Notes: generated from the sequence alone by a model not told the origin. DNA of 26,287 nt from Rhizophagus sp. LPA8_4_AMF (GCA_021464525.1 JADRCO010000802.1:1-26287); one strand, 5' to 3'; shown: positions 1 through 10,538, counted from the first letter of the stretch. A program made the numbers and translations.

Positions 1-749
1 GTCTATATACTATTTAAAAAAAAAAGTTTCATGATAAAAAAAAAAAAAAAGTAATAAGCTAAAAAAAAAAAAAATTTGAACGTTATCAATTTTTTTCTTC
101 GATAACAATATGTTATTTTAAATCAATTACTTGAAGATACTTGTTACAAGATAACGACATACTGATATACCTTTCTATACCTGATCTAGAAATTACGGTA
201 TATACTGTTGCCCATGTTGCCCATGTTATCCATGTTACCCCGTGGGACTTCCGTGGGTATTAAATAATATGTACTCTAAAAATAATAATCCCAACTTTTA
301 ATATTTTTTAATCCCAATCACCCAAGTACCCAAGTAGACAATCATGCCTTATTTCAACAAGTCTTGTTTACGAAGCACGTGAAAGACTTATAATTAGTCG
401 CTTATATACTAGTGTTCAACACCATAATATACGCGAAAAATTTAAGAAAAAGGTAAAATTTCTTGATAAAAATTGATAAAAAAATAGATTTCTTGACAGA
501 AAAGGGTATATTTTTAAGTAATTTCTTTTGATAATTTCTTGGTAGATTTCTTGATGGGTAAATTAAAAAAAGGGGGGGGGATCGATTATAATATCACAAG
601 ATTTATGAGCTAGATTTTTTTTGGTGGGTCCGTGGGTCCTTTGATAAAAAAGGTGAACTTAAAAATTTGTGAATTCTTATAAAAATAATTTCAAACTTGA
701 TAATAAAAATAAGTAAATTTCTTGCTCAGAAAATTGATTCAACATCAGA
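1..749. other. Intergenic region, 3' side of the F-box gene
   Basis: No coding potential seen on either strand. The stretch is AT-rich with several A-runs, a short 9-bp tandem repeat near 207-240, repeated 'atttcttgat'-like words between 460 and 560, a G9 run near 573, and one CACGTG E-box core near 375-384. It probably holds the 3' untranslated region and terminator of the minus-strand F-box gene that ends at 750. Confidence 0.6.
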
Positions 750-2294
750 TTATTCCCACTCTATTATATAAGTACGTTGATATTGAGTAGGCTCAAGTTC
801 GCATCCCTTAAAAATCCAACCTTTGTCTTTTGAAATTTCTCTTGCCATTTCTTTAATATCAACATTCTTTGGATTTTGCCAATTAAATTTAAAAGATTTC
901 AATTTATCACATTTTAACTCTTTTAAGAAAAGGTTGACATGTACTTTTCCTAAAATACTATAACCAATTGCAATATTATTAATGGATTCTGGGATTTCTC
1001 TAGCAAGGGTTTCAAGAATAGAATTTCTAATAGGAAATACTATACAAAGACCAATTGATTTTAAATAAGGATTACTTTTAAATATTAAATAAATGAATTT
1101 CATATCATTTTGGTCATTGGTAAAACAAGAAAAAGAAGTTAAATTTGAACAACATTGAGAAATGGATTTAAAAGTATCTTTCATAATTACATCTACTATC
1201 TTCATACTAAGATGTTTTAAATTTGCAGAATGATTTTGTATAAAATTCATAATTGGCTCAGAAATATAAGCTATATATTGATGATTTCTTGAATTGATCC
1301 AATCAAAACTTAAAGATTTTAACTTTGGAAATTTAATATTTGTAAATATATCATGATTTCCTTCAAAATTAAAATTTCTAAAACTTAATTCTTGTAAATT
1401 ATAAAAATTTTCGAAATTACTAAAAAGATCAACATCAATACTACAACGTTGTTCTAAAAATAAACTTTTTATAGAATGAGAATGATCCTTTAATTTTAAT
1501 ATAATTGGATAAATAATTAAATTTTCAGAATCATCTTTATAATGAAATTTTTCAAGATTTTTTTGTGAATTAATTAAATTAATAACAAGATTTGAATCAA
1601 AATAAGTAATTTGTGATTTATAACTTATTTTTAATTCAATATCTTTAATTTTATCATTTATACAATTAATTAATTCACTTAAAATTAATGAATCTTGTGG
1701 TTTTAATTTTAATGTTAAACTTTTTAAAGTAGAAAAACATTTTTTTGTTTCAGGTATTTTAAAAAAGGATTTAAAATATTTTGAAAATTTAGGGTAATCA
1801 ATTGTGTTTATAATAAGAGTTTCAATATTTGAATTTAAAATAATTATATTCCAAATTATTTGAAATATTGATAAATTATTATTTTTTTTAAGATTTTTAA
1901 TTTTGATTTCTTCTTTTTTATCTTCAGTTAAATATAATATCATTTGTAACATATTTGTAAGATCAAGTTGTTTAATAAAATAAGGATAATCAAATATTGT
2001 TGATTTAGTTGATTCTTTAAAAGCTTTTATAATTGGTTCTTCTTTATCATCATCATAAGTGGAAGGGAAAATAGTGAAAGAATAATAAGATAATAAGGTT
2101 AAAAGTATTTTATATGGAATTTTCTCTCTTTTTTGATTTTTAAAAGGATTTTTCCAAAGTATTGGAATACTATTTAAACACCATAATCGGTTTACTAATA
2201 ATAATGAATATAACGTTTTTGTATCATTTTCATCTATATATTTAAATATTTCTTGTAAACATTCGTTAGGTAAATGAGGTAAATTTTCACCCAT
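750..2294 (-). CDS. F-box protein with leucine-rich-repeat-like C-terminal region
   Basis: This is an intact 514-aa single-exon reading frame. The start is the ATG followed by Gly-Glu-Asn-Leu-Pro. Residues 5-50 match the F-box pattern: 'LPNECLQEIFKYI', then a Leu-rich helix and 'LVNRLWCLNSIPILWKNPF', which ends in the usual W-x-x-P. The rest alternates short Leu/Ile/Phe strands and Asn/Lys/Ser-rich helices in a loose LRR-like rhythm (for example 'LKSLSFDWI', 'LKHLSMKI', 'LTSFSCF'). F-box proteins bind Skp1 and hand substrates to SCF ubiquitin ligases through the C-terminal repeats; the substrate here cannot be told. The family is hugely expanded in arbuscular mycorrhizal fungi. The gene is divergent from the coiled-coil gene at 2683, with about 390 bp between the start codons. 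No frameshift or missing F-box core residue is seen. Confidence 0.88.
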   Translation of the reverse strand: MGENLPHLPNECLQEIFKYIDENDTKTLYSLLLVNRLWCLNSIPILWKNPFKNQKREKIPYKILLTLLSYYSFTIFPSTYDDDKEEPIIKAFKESTKSTIFDYPYFIKQLDLTNMLQMILYLTEDKKEEIKIKNLKKNNNLSIFQIIWNIIILNSNIETLIINTIDYPKFSKYFKSFFKIPETKKCFSTLKSLTLKLKPQDSLILSELINCINDKIKDIELKISYKSQITYFDSNLVINLINSQKNLEKFHYKDDSENLIIYPIILKLKDHSHSIKSLFLEQRCSIDVDLFSNFENFYNLQELSFRNFNFEGNHDIFTNIKFPKLKSLSFDWINSRNHQYIAYISEPIMNFIQNHSANLKHLSMKIVDVIMKDTFKSISQCCSNLTSFSCFTNDQNDMKFIYLIFKSNPYLKSIGLCIVFPIRNSILETLAREIPESINNIAIGYSILGKVHVNLFLKELKCDKLKSFKFNWQNPKNVDIKEMAREISKDKGWIFKGCELEPTQYQRTYIIEWE

Positions 2295-2682
2295 TTTTTT
2301 TTTTTTTTTTTAAATTTTTTTTTTATTTTTTTTTATTTATTATGAAAGAAAAAAAAAAAAGAGGAAGTAATGGTGGGAAAAAAAAAATAGGAAAGGAAGG
2401 CTTTATAAGCTTTCATTTATATTATTGTACGTTATTTTTTTGTAAAAATAACAGATTCATTTACGGATAAAATTGTCCGATTAGTAAGTCTTTTGCTGCG
2501 GTATTTCAAATGAATTTTGAATTGCATAAATAAACAAAAAGCGAGAAGATGTAATTCACCTGACTTTAAGATAAATCATCTGTACGACAATGATTTTTTG
2601 ATTTTCCATTCTATAATAATAAAAAAAAAAAAGTTTTATCAATTTCCTTTTATTACCAATTTTACAAACCGTAAAAAAAAAA
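2295..2682. promoter_or_regulatory. Shared divergent promoter region
   Basis: This 388-bp stretch separates the start codons of the minus-strand F-box gene and the plus-strand CEP135-like gene, so it must hold both 5' ends. It has long T runs next to the F-box start (2296-2340) and A-rich tracts just before the ATG at 2683. I see no clear TATA box. Reading frames inside it look non-coding. Confidence 0.5.
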
Positions 2683-5600
2683 ATGTCTCAAGAAGATAAT
2701 GAAAATTCTTTAGAATATAATCAACTTAAACAACATCTTTTAAAACTTAATTATCATGAAAATTTTACTTCAGAATCAATACCATTAATACAAAGACTTT
2801 TAAATGGTTTATATACTATCACGGAAAATTATCAAATATTACTTACAAATTCTCAAAAAGTTGAAAAAGAGAAATGGGAACTACATTGTCAAGTTTAGTT
2901 TTTTTTTTTTTAAAAAAAAAGTGTATATATATACGTATATATATATTTAAATATATATTTTTAACGTGTAGATATTAATTTTCTTTAACAATTAATTAAA
3001 GGTTGAACCTCTTAAACGGTCACTTGGAGCTATAACAAAAGAAAATAATCAACTTCAAGTTGATTTGATTCAAAAAATTGAAGATAATAATAAAGAACGT
3101 GTAAAAAATAAATTTTTAATTCGAAAATATGAAAAAGAGAATATGGATTTGAAATTTTTAAATTCTCAATATTTAATACAAACTCAATTAACGGAAAAAA
3201 AATTTTTAACTGAAAGAAAAAAAATTGAAGAATTATTAACCATTTATAATGATACAAATAGTACTAATAGTAATATAAGAAAAGGTGAGAGAAGTAAGAA
3301 GTAAAAAAAAAAAAAGTACCTTTATAGTAAATAATACGTGAATTTTTTTTTTTAACGCGTTTTTTCTCTCTCTCTCTTTATTAAATTAAAGGATCTAAAA
3401 AAAATGGTTTTTTGGAACTCGTTCTTGAAAGTATTGAAATGGATGAAGTACTAGGTTTGTAAAACATTATTATTTTTTTTTTTTTAATTCATTTTTTTTT
3501 TTCTTAGTAAAATTCTATACTTTATTAATTTACGCGTCTTAATTGCGTATCTAATTTATCTAACTTACGCATTTTAATTTGTGAATCTTAATTTATACAT
3601 CTTAATTCGCGTATCTTAACTTACTCATCATAATTTACGCATCTTAATTTGTGAATCTTAATTTATACATCTTAATTCGCGTATCTTAATTTATACACCT
3701 TAATTTATGTATCTTAATTTACGCATCTTAATTTATACACCTTAATTTATTTACACATCTTAATTTACGCATCTTAATTTACGTATTTTAATTTGTGGAT
3801 CTTAATTTATACATCTTAATTTACGTATCTTAATTTATACATCTTAATTTATACATCTTAATTTACACATCTTAATTTACACATCTTAATTTACTTTGTG
3901 AATCTTAATTTATACATCTTAATTCGAGTATCTTAATTTACTCATTATAACATCTTAATTTACTCATCTTAATTTGCGCATCGCATCTTAATTTGCGCGT
4001 CTTAATTTCTTAATTCCTTACTTTACGCGTTAATTTTCTTTTTACAAGATCCTATGCCGGACGAATTTGATGTTATCACTCCACCAGATCCTCATATAGT
4101 AGATATTGTACATCAGAGTCAGAAAATAATTATGGAACTTGAACAATCAAATAAAAAATTATCGGATAAAGAAAAAAATCTTCAAGAACAGGTATTTTTA
4201 AGCAAAGCAACTTGATTCTTAATAAAAAATTATATTAATATTATCCCTATCGCTAAAATTTTAGATCCTAAATCTTCAACAACAGATTGTTTCACGTGAA
4301 AAAGAAATAGCGCGTCTTGGATCATTATTAATTAATAAGCGATCCGGAAAATTTGACGCCTCTTCATCGTCTGATGCAAATTTAAAAGTTCAGCAACTTG
4401 AGACTCAGCTGGAATATTTGCAGGAATACGTAATTGGATTAGAACAGGTAATTCCAGTGAAGCCACTAGTTCAAGATTTCCGCAATGAGATACATTGGCT
4501 TTATGTATATAAATCACTTATTAATTAACTACTTGTTAATTTCTATGTGTTATACGTTCGTTAGGATATAACAGATCTTGAGAAAGAAAAAACAAATATT
4601 ATTAAAGAGACGGAAGGAGAAAAACAGGAAATTTTAGAAGAATTCCAGGATGTACGTGAAAAGAACGTCAAATTCTTTAATGAATTACAGAAATTAGAAC
4701 ACTTGGTTAATGAATTAGGAGAGACTAATACGCATGCCTGGAAAAAAAGTAATAATTATCAAAAGACTTATTATGCTTTATTATGAAATATTTAAAAAAT
4801 TTATTTAATCGAATTTTTCATCAATTAACATCATATGAATTAAACTAGACAAAATAAAAGAAACTTTGGTGAGTAGTATCAGGAACTTTTTTAAAATATT
4901 TATTTGAATCGACTCATTTTTCTGGATCAAAAAATTTTCGTAGGCGTCTATTTTAAGTAATAACAAGGAAGAACCTCAGCAAGAATTAGGTCAAACAATT
5001 CAAACTCTGTCTAAAACAACGAATACACAATTTAAAATTGATTTTGAAAGTAAGTGTAATCATTCGATCGATTTTATTTTTTATCGTAACCGATTTATAT
5101 CTTTTTTTTTTACTGCTAGATATTTCAAATGAGAACGATCATCTTAGGAGAGCATTAGATAAGGCTTACAATGAAATAGAAACACTTAGAAAAGATCTTC
5201 AATCTACAACTGATAGGTTACGTGGGTTATATAGATTCGTCAAGGAGGGAATTAAACCTTTAAATATCCAGACGCACAATGAGAATGTTATGACGCAAAC
5301 TAGTGTGGAAAATATAGACTCTAAGAAGTTGGAATCTTTGAAACAAGAAAAAAATGATGTAATATATTATTTGCTATCTAATATTATTTATTAAACCCTT
5401 TATAACTTATTATCTTTCTTATTTATAGTTACTTGAACAATTCCAAAGGGAATTGGAAGAAGTTAAAGCACAATCAAATATTGAAAAGGAACAAATTACA
5501 AGCATAACCAAGGAAAGGAATAACTTCGAAGATCTTTACAAGCAACTTAACCTAAAATTACAAACGCAAAGTCACTCTTCTACAGTAAGTATTGTGTATA

Positions 5601-8262
5601 TTTGTCATAAATTTTCAAAAAGACGACTTAATCTTTTATTTTATGAAGACGCAAAATCACGATCAATGTAGAAAAGAGATGGACCAAGTGAATTCACAAT
5701 TGAACAGAGCACAGGAAGAAATCAAAGCAACTTCTGATGATCGTCGAAAATTCGAGCAGATGTATAATCAAGTTAATCAAGAGTTGCAGAATTTAAAGAT
5801 GATGCCATCTGTAAGTATTATTATATATTAAATGATTACATAATTTAATAATGAATCTATAAAATAATTTATCTTGATTAATATAGTCAATGCAACAGAC
5901 TTTGGAAAAATTACAAAAAACAGAAACCGAATTGGCTAGTCTTAAGCTAGATCTTGAGTTGCAACAATCATCAGGAGTTAACAAAAATTCTAATGAAAAT
6001 AAGTGTGAAGCTTTAGAAGCGGAAGGTTAGATTATATCGGTTATACCTTAATCAATAATCTATAAGTACTTTATATTTAATTTTACAATCACTAAATAAT
6101 ACAGTTGAAGAAGCTAGAAAAGTCGTTCAAAAGATGGAACAAGAATTAAGTTCAATAAGGGATAGATTCCAACAAGTGAATCAAAAACTTATTGAACGTG
6201 AGAAGGCTTTCGAAAATTTAAAGAAGGAAAATGACGAAATTATTATTGAACGTGATAAGTTACTAGCTGAATTACAGGTATTATTGTTAATCTAATTCAA
6301 CTTATTATCTTTTAAAAATTTTAACCTCATTAATCTCATTGATATTTTAGTATCTTGATCAATATGATTCGGCACTTGATGATATAACAAAAGTAACGAA
6401 AGGGAGTAAAATATTGATTAAACTTACTGAGGTAAAATGTGATTTTTTTTATATTATTAAAAGAATGGATTTTAATTTAATTTAAATTAAATTTTAGATG
6501 ACAAAGAATAGAAATCAACTGCTTGTTAAGCTTGAAGAAAAGGAAAATCACGTCAAATATATGAATAATTTGATTGTCACAAAAGATCAGGAAAAAGAAA
6601 TCTTGATTGGTTCTTACCATAAGCTATTGAATGAACAGCAAAAATTAGATAGTATTATACAAAATAATAATGATTTAAAGTAGGATATTTAAATTTAAAT
6701 ATTTATATATTTTTTTGTATATATATTGAATTAATGCTTTTACTATGTATGGATTTTGATTTTTCAGGATGGAAATATTTCTACGAGACAGAAAAACTCA
6801 GCAATTACAGAAAACTTTGGAAGAGGAAATTAAACAACATAAAGCGGAACTTTTGAAGTACGAAAGACGGTGTGATAGTATGTAATCAATTAATCGCATT
6901 TTTTACTTCGATAATAATAAGAATACTTCGATAATGAGAATTTTTAAAAAATTTTTCCACCCAGTTCTAACCCGTATGTTAGAGAGTGTGCAACGCGACT
7001 TGGCACAATCGAAAGTTAGTATTTAACGAGAAATTTTATTTAATATTAATTACATTTAGATTCATTTGTGTATTTTATTTTTTCTTCCATAGTCTGAAAG
7101 AGCAAATCTTCTTCGAGAGGTGAAAGATAATAAAATAACTGACATTAGGACATTATGAATATTAAAAATTTTTTCCTAGGTTAGTACATCACATGCGTTA
7201 TCGTCAACATTGGACAATGCAAAATCTCAGCTACAGAAACGGATAACAGAAGATCAATTAGCAGAATTAACCGATAATAAGTCTGTCAATATTGTAATGG
7301 AAAAACTCGGAGAAGTACAGGATGAGAATAAACATTTGAAACAGAAAATGGAATTTCTCGAAGTTCAACTTCAAGGAAAACAAACTGGTGAATTGAAAGA
7401 TTTAATCACTGTAATATCATTTCATGCAAAAGAAAATTTAAATTTGTTTGATCTTACATGTTATGATTTCACTTTTTTTAAACCCCTTATTGCTGGAAAA
7501 AAAAGACCGTCAATTAATGAACAATTTGAAGTCTTATCAAAATAATATAGATAACAATGCCAATACCAATTTTGGTCTAGGTATTCCAACATCGGATAAT
7601 AATAACTTTGGGTTAGGTAACAATTTTAATTTTGGCATAGGAATTTCAACGTTAGATGAGTTATCATCATCTAAAGGCGTTAATTCTAATTTGGGTAAAT
7701 CAAAACAGGTAAAATTAAATTTAAATGCTAACGATTTAGTAGATGTGTTTATTTATATACCTCAACACTAACCCTTTTTCAGTTCGACTTTGGTTTATCA
7801 TCTCGACAAACATTTAATGATGTCCGTGAATTTCCGCTTTTCGGAAATAAAACTGGTAGACATTCTTTATAAAATTTAGAAAATTATTTGCTTAAACAAG
7901 TTATTTGTTTAAATCAATTTTTTGTTTAAATAAATTATTTATTTTTTTTCTTTTTTATTTAGATCAATTGACTAAAGAATCGTAAGTATAATTTTGAGTT
8001 AGAAGCTATACATAATGAGAATTTATATTAGTCCAAATTCAAGGTCTCCCATCTTATCGTCGTTTAGATCATCCCTCCCGAAAACTGAGACACAAGATCC
8101 ACAAATTCATCAAGTACATTTATTGAATGAAGATAATGAAAGACAAATGAACACAATTAACACAGGTAACATGTCTTTGATTTCATTATTAATTTTTTAT
8201 TTGATTCTAAATAACCATTTTAATTGATTTTTGTAGATTCAAGAGGATTTACAGCAATATGA
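2683..8262 (+). CDS. CEP135/Bld10/TSGA10-family centriolar coiled-coil protein (24 exons, 1053 aa model)
   Basis: Exons: 2683-2892, 3002-3284, 3392-3454, 4049-4191, 4265-4447, 4565-4748, 4849-4868, 4944-5049, 5120-5358, 5429-5584, 5649-5810, 5887-6025, 6105-6277, 6351-6431, 6498-6679, 6768-6877, 6965-7014, 7093-7119, 7180-7387, 7506-7708, 7783-7855, 7963-7981, 8044-8165, 8237-8262. All junctions are GT-AG, phases agree, and the sum is 3162 nt (1053 aa plus stop); human CEP135 is about 1140 aa. Ordered motifs match that family as I remember it: a short N-terminal helix with 'SESIPLIQRL' (about 31-40), 'VEPLK..L...ENNQL' (71-88), 'DLKFLNSQYL' (119-128), 'TPPDPHIVDI' (196-205) and 'SREKEIARLGSLL' (243-255). 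In that family the N-terminus binds microtubules and the protein links the SAS-6 cartwheel to the centriole wall. The remainder is nearly continuous coiled coil, ending in an Asn/Gly/Phe-rich tail. The exon 19-20 junction (donor 7388) is the least certain. It could be another long coiled-coil protein. Confidence 0.72.
3529..4020. repeat. 14-bp AT-rich minisatellite inside intron 3 of the CEP135-like gene
   Basis: About 34 degenerate copies of a 14-bp unit, consensus cttaatttaNNcat, fill almost all of intron 3 (3455-4048). The variable positions alternate mainly between acgc, atac and gtga forms. A higher-order block of five units (70 bp) occurs twice, starting near 3567 and 3637. The array makes this intron 594 bp long, against about 65-110 bp for its neighbours. 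No reading frame continues through it, and the splice sites on both sides are intact. Confidence 0.9.
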
Positions 8263-8949
8263 TTAAGATTTTCTTTAATCAGATTGTAAACAAGAAATAA
8301 AGTATTAACGTACTCTGTATACGTGTGGATTCATTTTTGTAAATATTTGCATTTATAGAATTTCCCAGATACTAATAGACAGCATCATTGTAAATTTTAC
8401 TCCGCATTACATAATATTTTTTTTTACTGGCAACCCTTATTACAAAGTAGGGAAAATAGAATTTGGATGGGTCTAAAATACTGAGAGTAATGTAATAAAT
8501 GTAATAGAAAAATATTCAATAAATTCTGCATAGTATAATGTAATATATAAGATAGATTGAGAAAAATTAAATAATCACCTAACTTGCCTACTTGCCACCC
8601 GCTCACGTGGCTTCATAATTCGGCTAGAATTAAATGATCCACAGAAAATTTTCTTGAAATTTATGCAATCCTCGTGTTAAAAATTAGTATAAATTCAGTT
8701 GCTAAGTTTGCTTTCCAAAACTATATTTTAATAAATGCAAATTAAAAGGCGCTTCGCTAAGCAACACGCGAAAGACAGTATAGAAAACTTATTTTATTTT
8801 TCCAATGCACATACACACCCATAACACTTGAATATATATTAATAAAACTAAAAAAGCTTGAATTGTGTAAACAAAGTTTCATTATATAATAATTCAAAAA
8901 TCTGGATAATCATAACATGTAACTACGGTAGTGCAATTAATAATTGGAA
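8263..8949. other. Intergenic region between convergent 3' ends
   Basis: Non-coding by inspection. It should hold the 3' untranslated region of the CEP135-like gene (+) and the end of the AIG1 relic (-). It contains one CACGTG core at about 8602-8609 and a short motif ggcgcttcgc near 8749 that recurs inverted near 25773. No RNA gene was recognised. Confidence 0.5.
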
Positions 8950-10109
8950 CTAAATTCTAAGTTCGAAGCTTAGAGAAAATGCGGCAGAACGCACTACTGA
9001 CATGAAGTACGCACGAAACGATACTAGGAGGATCTCCAACGACTCCATTAGTAACACAAAATATGAACAACTTTTGTTGCTTTTCTTTATGTTTCTAATA
9101 CCTTCCATTTGATTCTTGTATATTTTGTCCGCTTCGGCCTTCTCCTTATCTCGTAAATTTTTTTCGTGTTCTTTTTTTGCTGCTTCTTCATCATCTTGTT
9201 TTTGACACATATTAGCTTCGTATTGTTGCCTAACCTCTTTAAATTGTTCTGAAGTATAGACTCCCTGTGTACGAGCAATAAGCAATTTGATCTTTTCTAA
9301 CCGGTCTTTATGGATTTGAGGGTTTGAATTAAAATAGTTAGGGTTGGGAGAAACCCCAACGATCATTCAAACCATCAACAAAATTGACTAAATTTTCATT
9401 CCAATCACGTCTTATTTCGTCTAAACTATTCATTTGGGCTTTAATTGTTAGATAAAACAACTATAGCGTAATCCTTTAGTACATCATTTCCGAAAAATTC
9501 TCGCATCACCTCTAAAGTTTTGCATTGCTCAAGTGTAAGCCGGGTCGCTTCTGTAAAGTAAATCAAATAAAATAATGTAAAGTAACATTTTTGTAGTCTT
9601 ATTGTTAACTAAATGGATGTAAGACACGACTGTTTGCTATATACCAAAAACAATTAAGATAGCCTTTATCCTGGAAGCGTATCGAAGAATAAATTCAACA
9701 ATTTCCATTAGTACTTCTTCTGTAGGTGTTCGACTATCGAAGAACGCGGGCGTGTGAACAATAGCATATCGAACACCTTCAATAATTAATGTTTCTTCCT
9801 GACACTTTTTCGGACAGCATTCTATATACATACTTTATATATATTCCTTAATTTTCGAGAATATACCAAAACATAACGTTCAACTGCTCACCATGCTGGC
9901 TGAAGTCTTGAAAGGACCATCGTCATGCTGCTTTTTGAGAAGCATGTTACCCAGAGTACTTTTTCCTGAACCTATTATAATAAATATATGTGTAATAAAG
10001 GGAAGAAAGGTGTAATGAGCTTATTATTAAGATACTTTCCTGTTTTTCTTACTATCAAGATAACTAGGTCATTGTTTTGGTGTTTAAAAAAGAAAATGCC
10101 GGTTAAAAT
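8950..10109 (-). pseudogene. Decayed AIG1/GIMAP-type GTPase
   Basis: Pieces in order on the minus strand: 10109-10040 ('LVILIVRKTG'), 9971-9892 ('SGKSTLGNMLL'), 9832-9645 ('IVHTPAFFDS') and 9550-8950 (helical C-terminal part, 'GVSPNPNYF', then a Lys/Glu-rich coiled coil). Together they make an AIG1-type G domain (P-loop, G3, then the family's C-terminal region). Damage is plain. The first P-loop Gly is Arg. The splice donor between the first two pieces would read GA instead of GT. G3 reads H-T-P-A where D-T-x-G is expected. Exon phases disagree between the second and third pieces. The C-terminal piece needs frame changes near 9441-9455 and near 9352-9362. No ATG is seen in frame upstream. AIG1-type genes are multicopy in these fungi, so this is probably a dead paralogue. 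It cannot hydrolyse GTP as written. Confidence 0.8.
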
Positions 10110-10164
10110 TTATCGTCAATAAAACTTAGTGGTGAACATTTACTCAACTGGTTCATTTCAACAG

Positions 10165-10326
10165 TATGGCTGGAAAGAGAGTTAATTTCATTAGTTGATC
10201 GGGTAAGGATTCTGATTTAATTCCGGTTTTGAAAGTTGCACTTGGACGTTTAAATATAGCTAGTGTTAATATGTCTCCAATATGCATGCAAGAATTCGAA
10301 AAATGTCATAAGTTTATTAAAGTGTA
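10165..10326 (+). pseudogene. Short coding-like remnant, family unknown
   Basis: A plus-strand frame starts at an ATG ('MAGKRVNFIS'), hits one TGA, and continues for about 42 codons ('SGKDSDLIPVLKVALGRL', then a Cys/Met-rich stretch) to a TAA. The composition after the TGA looks more like protein than like the surrounding AT-rich spacer. I do not recognise the family and see no further exon that joins it. It may be a gene relic with a Gly-to-stop change, or chance. Confidence 0.25.
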
Positions 10327-10538
10327 ATTACATTATAATATAATATTAAATCTTTAATTACTTTTTCATCTTTTAAATAAAATATATAATAAATTGATTT
10401 TATGTTTTGCTAACGTAAATAAAAAGCTAATTCCTTGCTAATAAAAGATTTATAACGCAACTATTGCATATAGAATTAATATTTGTATGTTTGTTCTTTT
10501 TCTAGGTATAAATGAAAAAATTTTTACTAGGAATAGAG

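Noticed and set aside
2517-2699. Plus-strand 60-codon frame before the CEP135-like start
   Set aside because: It is Lys/Asn/Phe-rich from AT composition, has no domain, and overlaps the real ATG at 2683 in another frame.
3030-3257. Minus-strand frame rich in Phe and Leu
   Set aside because: Antisense shadow of exon 2 of the CEP135-like gene; Lys-rich coiled coil reads as Phe/Leu-rich on the other strand.
4332-4517. Minus-strand 61-codon frame
   Set aside because: Antisense to exon 5 of the CEP135-like gene and running into an intron; no motif.
7388-7545. Read-through of exon 19 past 7387 as coding
   Set aside because: The frame becomes hydrophobic, AT-driven and stops; a phase 1 donor at 7388 and acceptor at 7505 restore the downstream frame. 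This junction is nonetheless the least sure one.
9087-9278. Second minus-strand frame inside the AIG1 C-terminal piece
   Set aside because: Out-of-frame shadow of the Lys/Glu-rich coiled coil.
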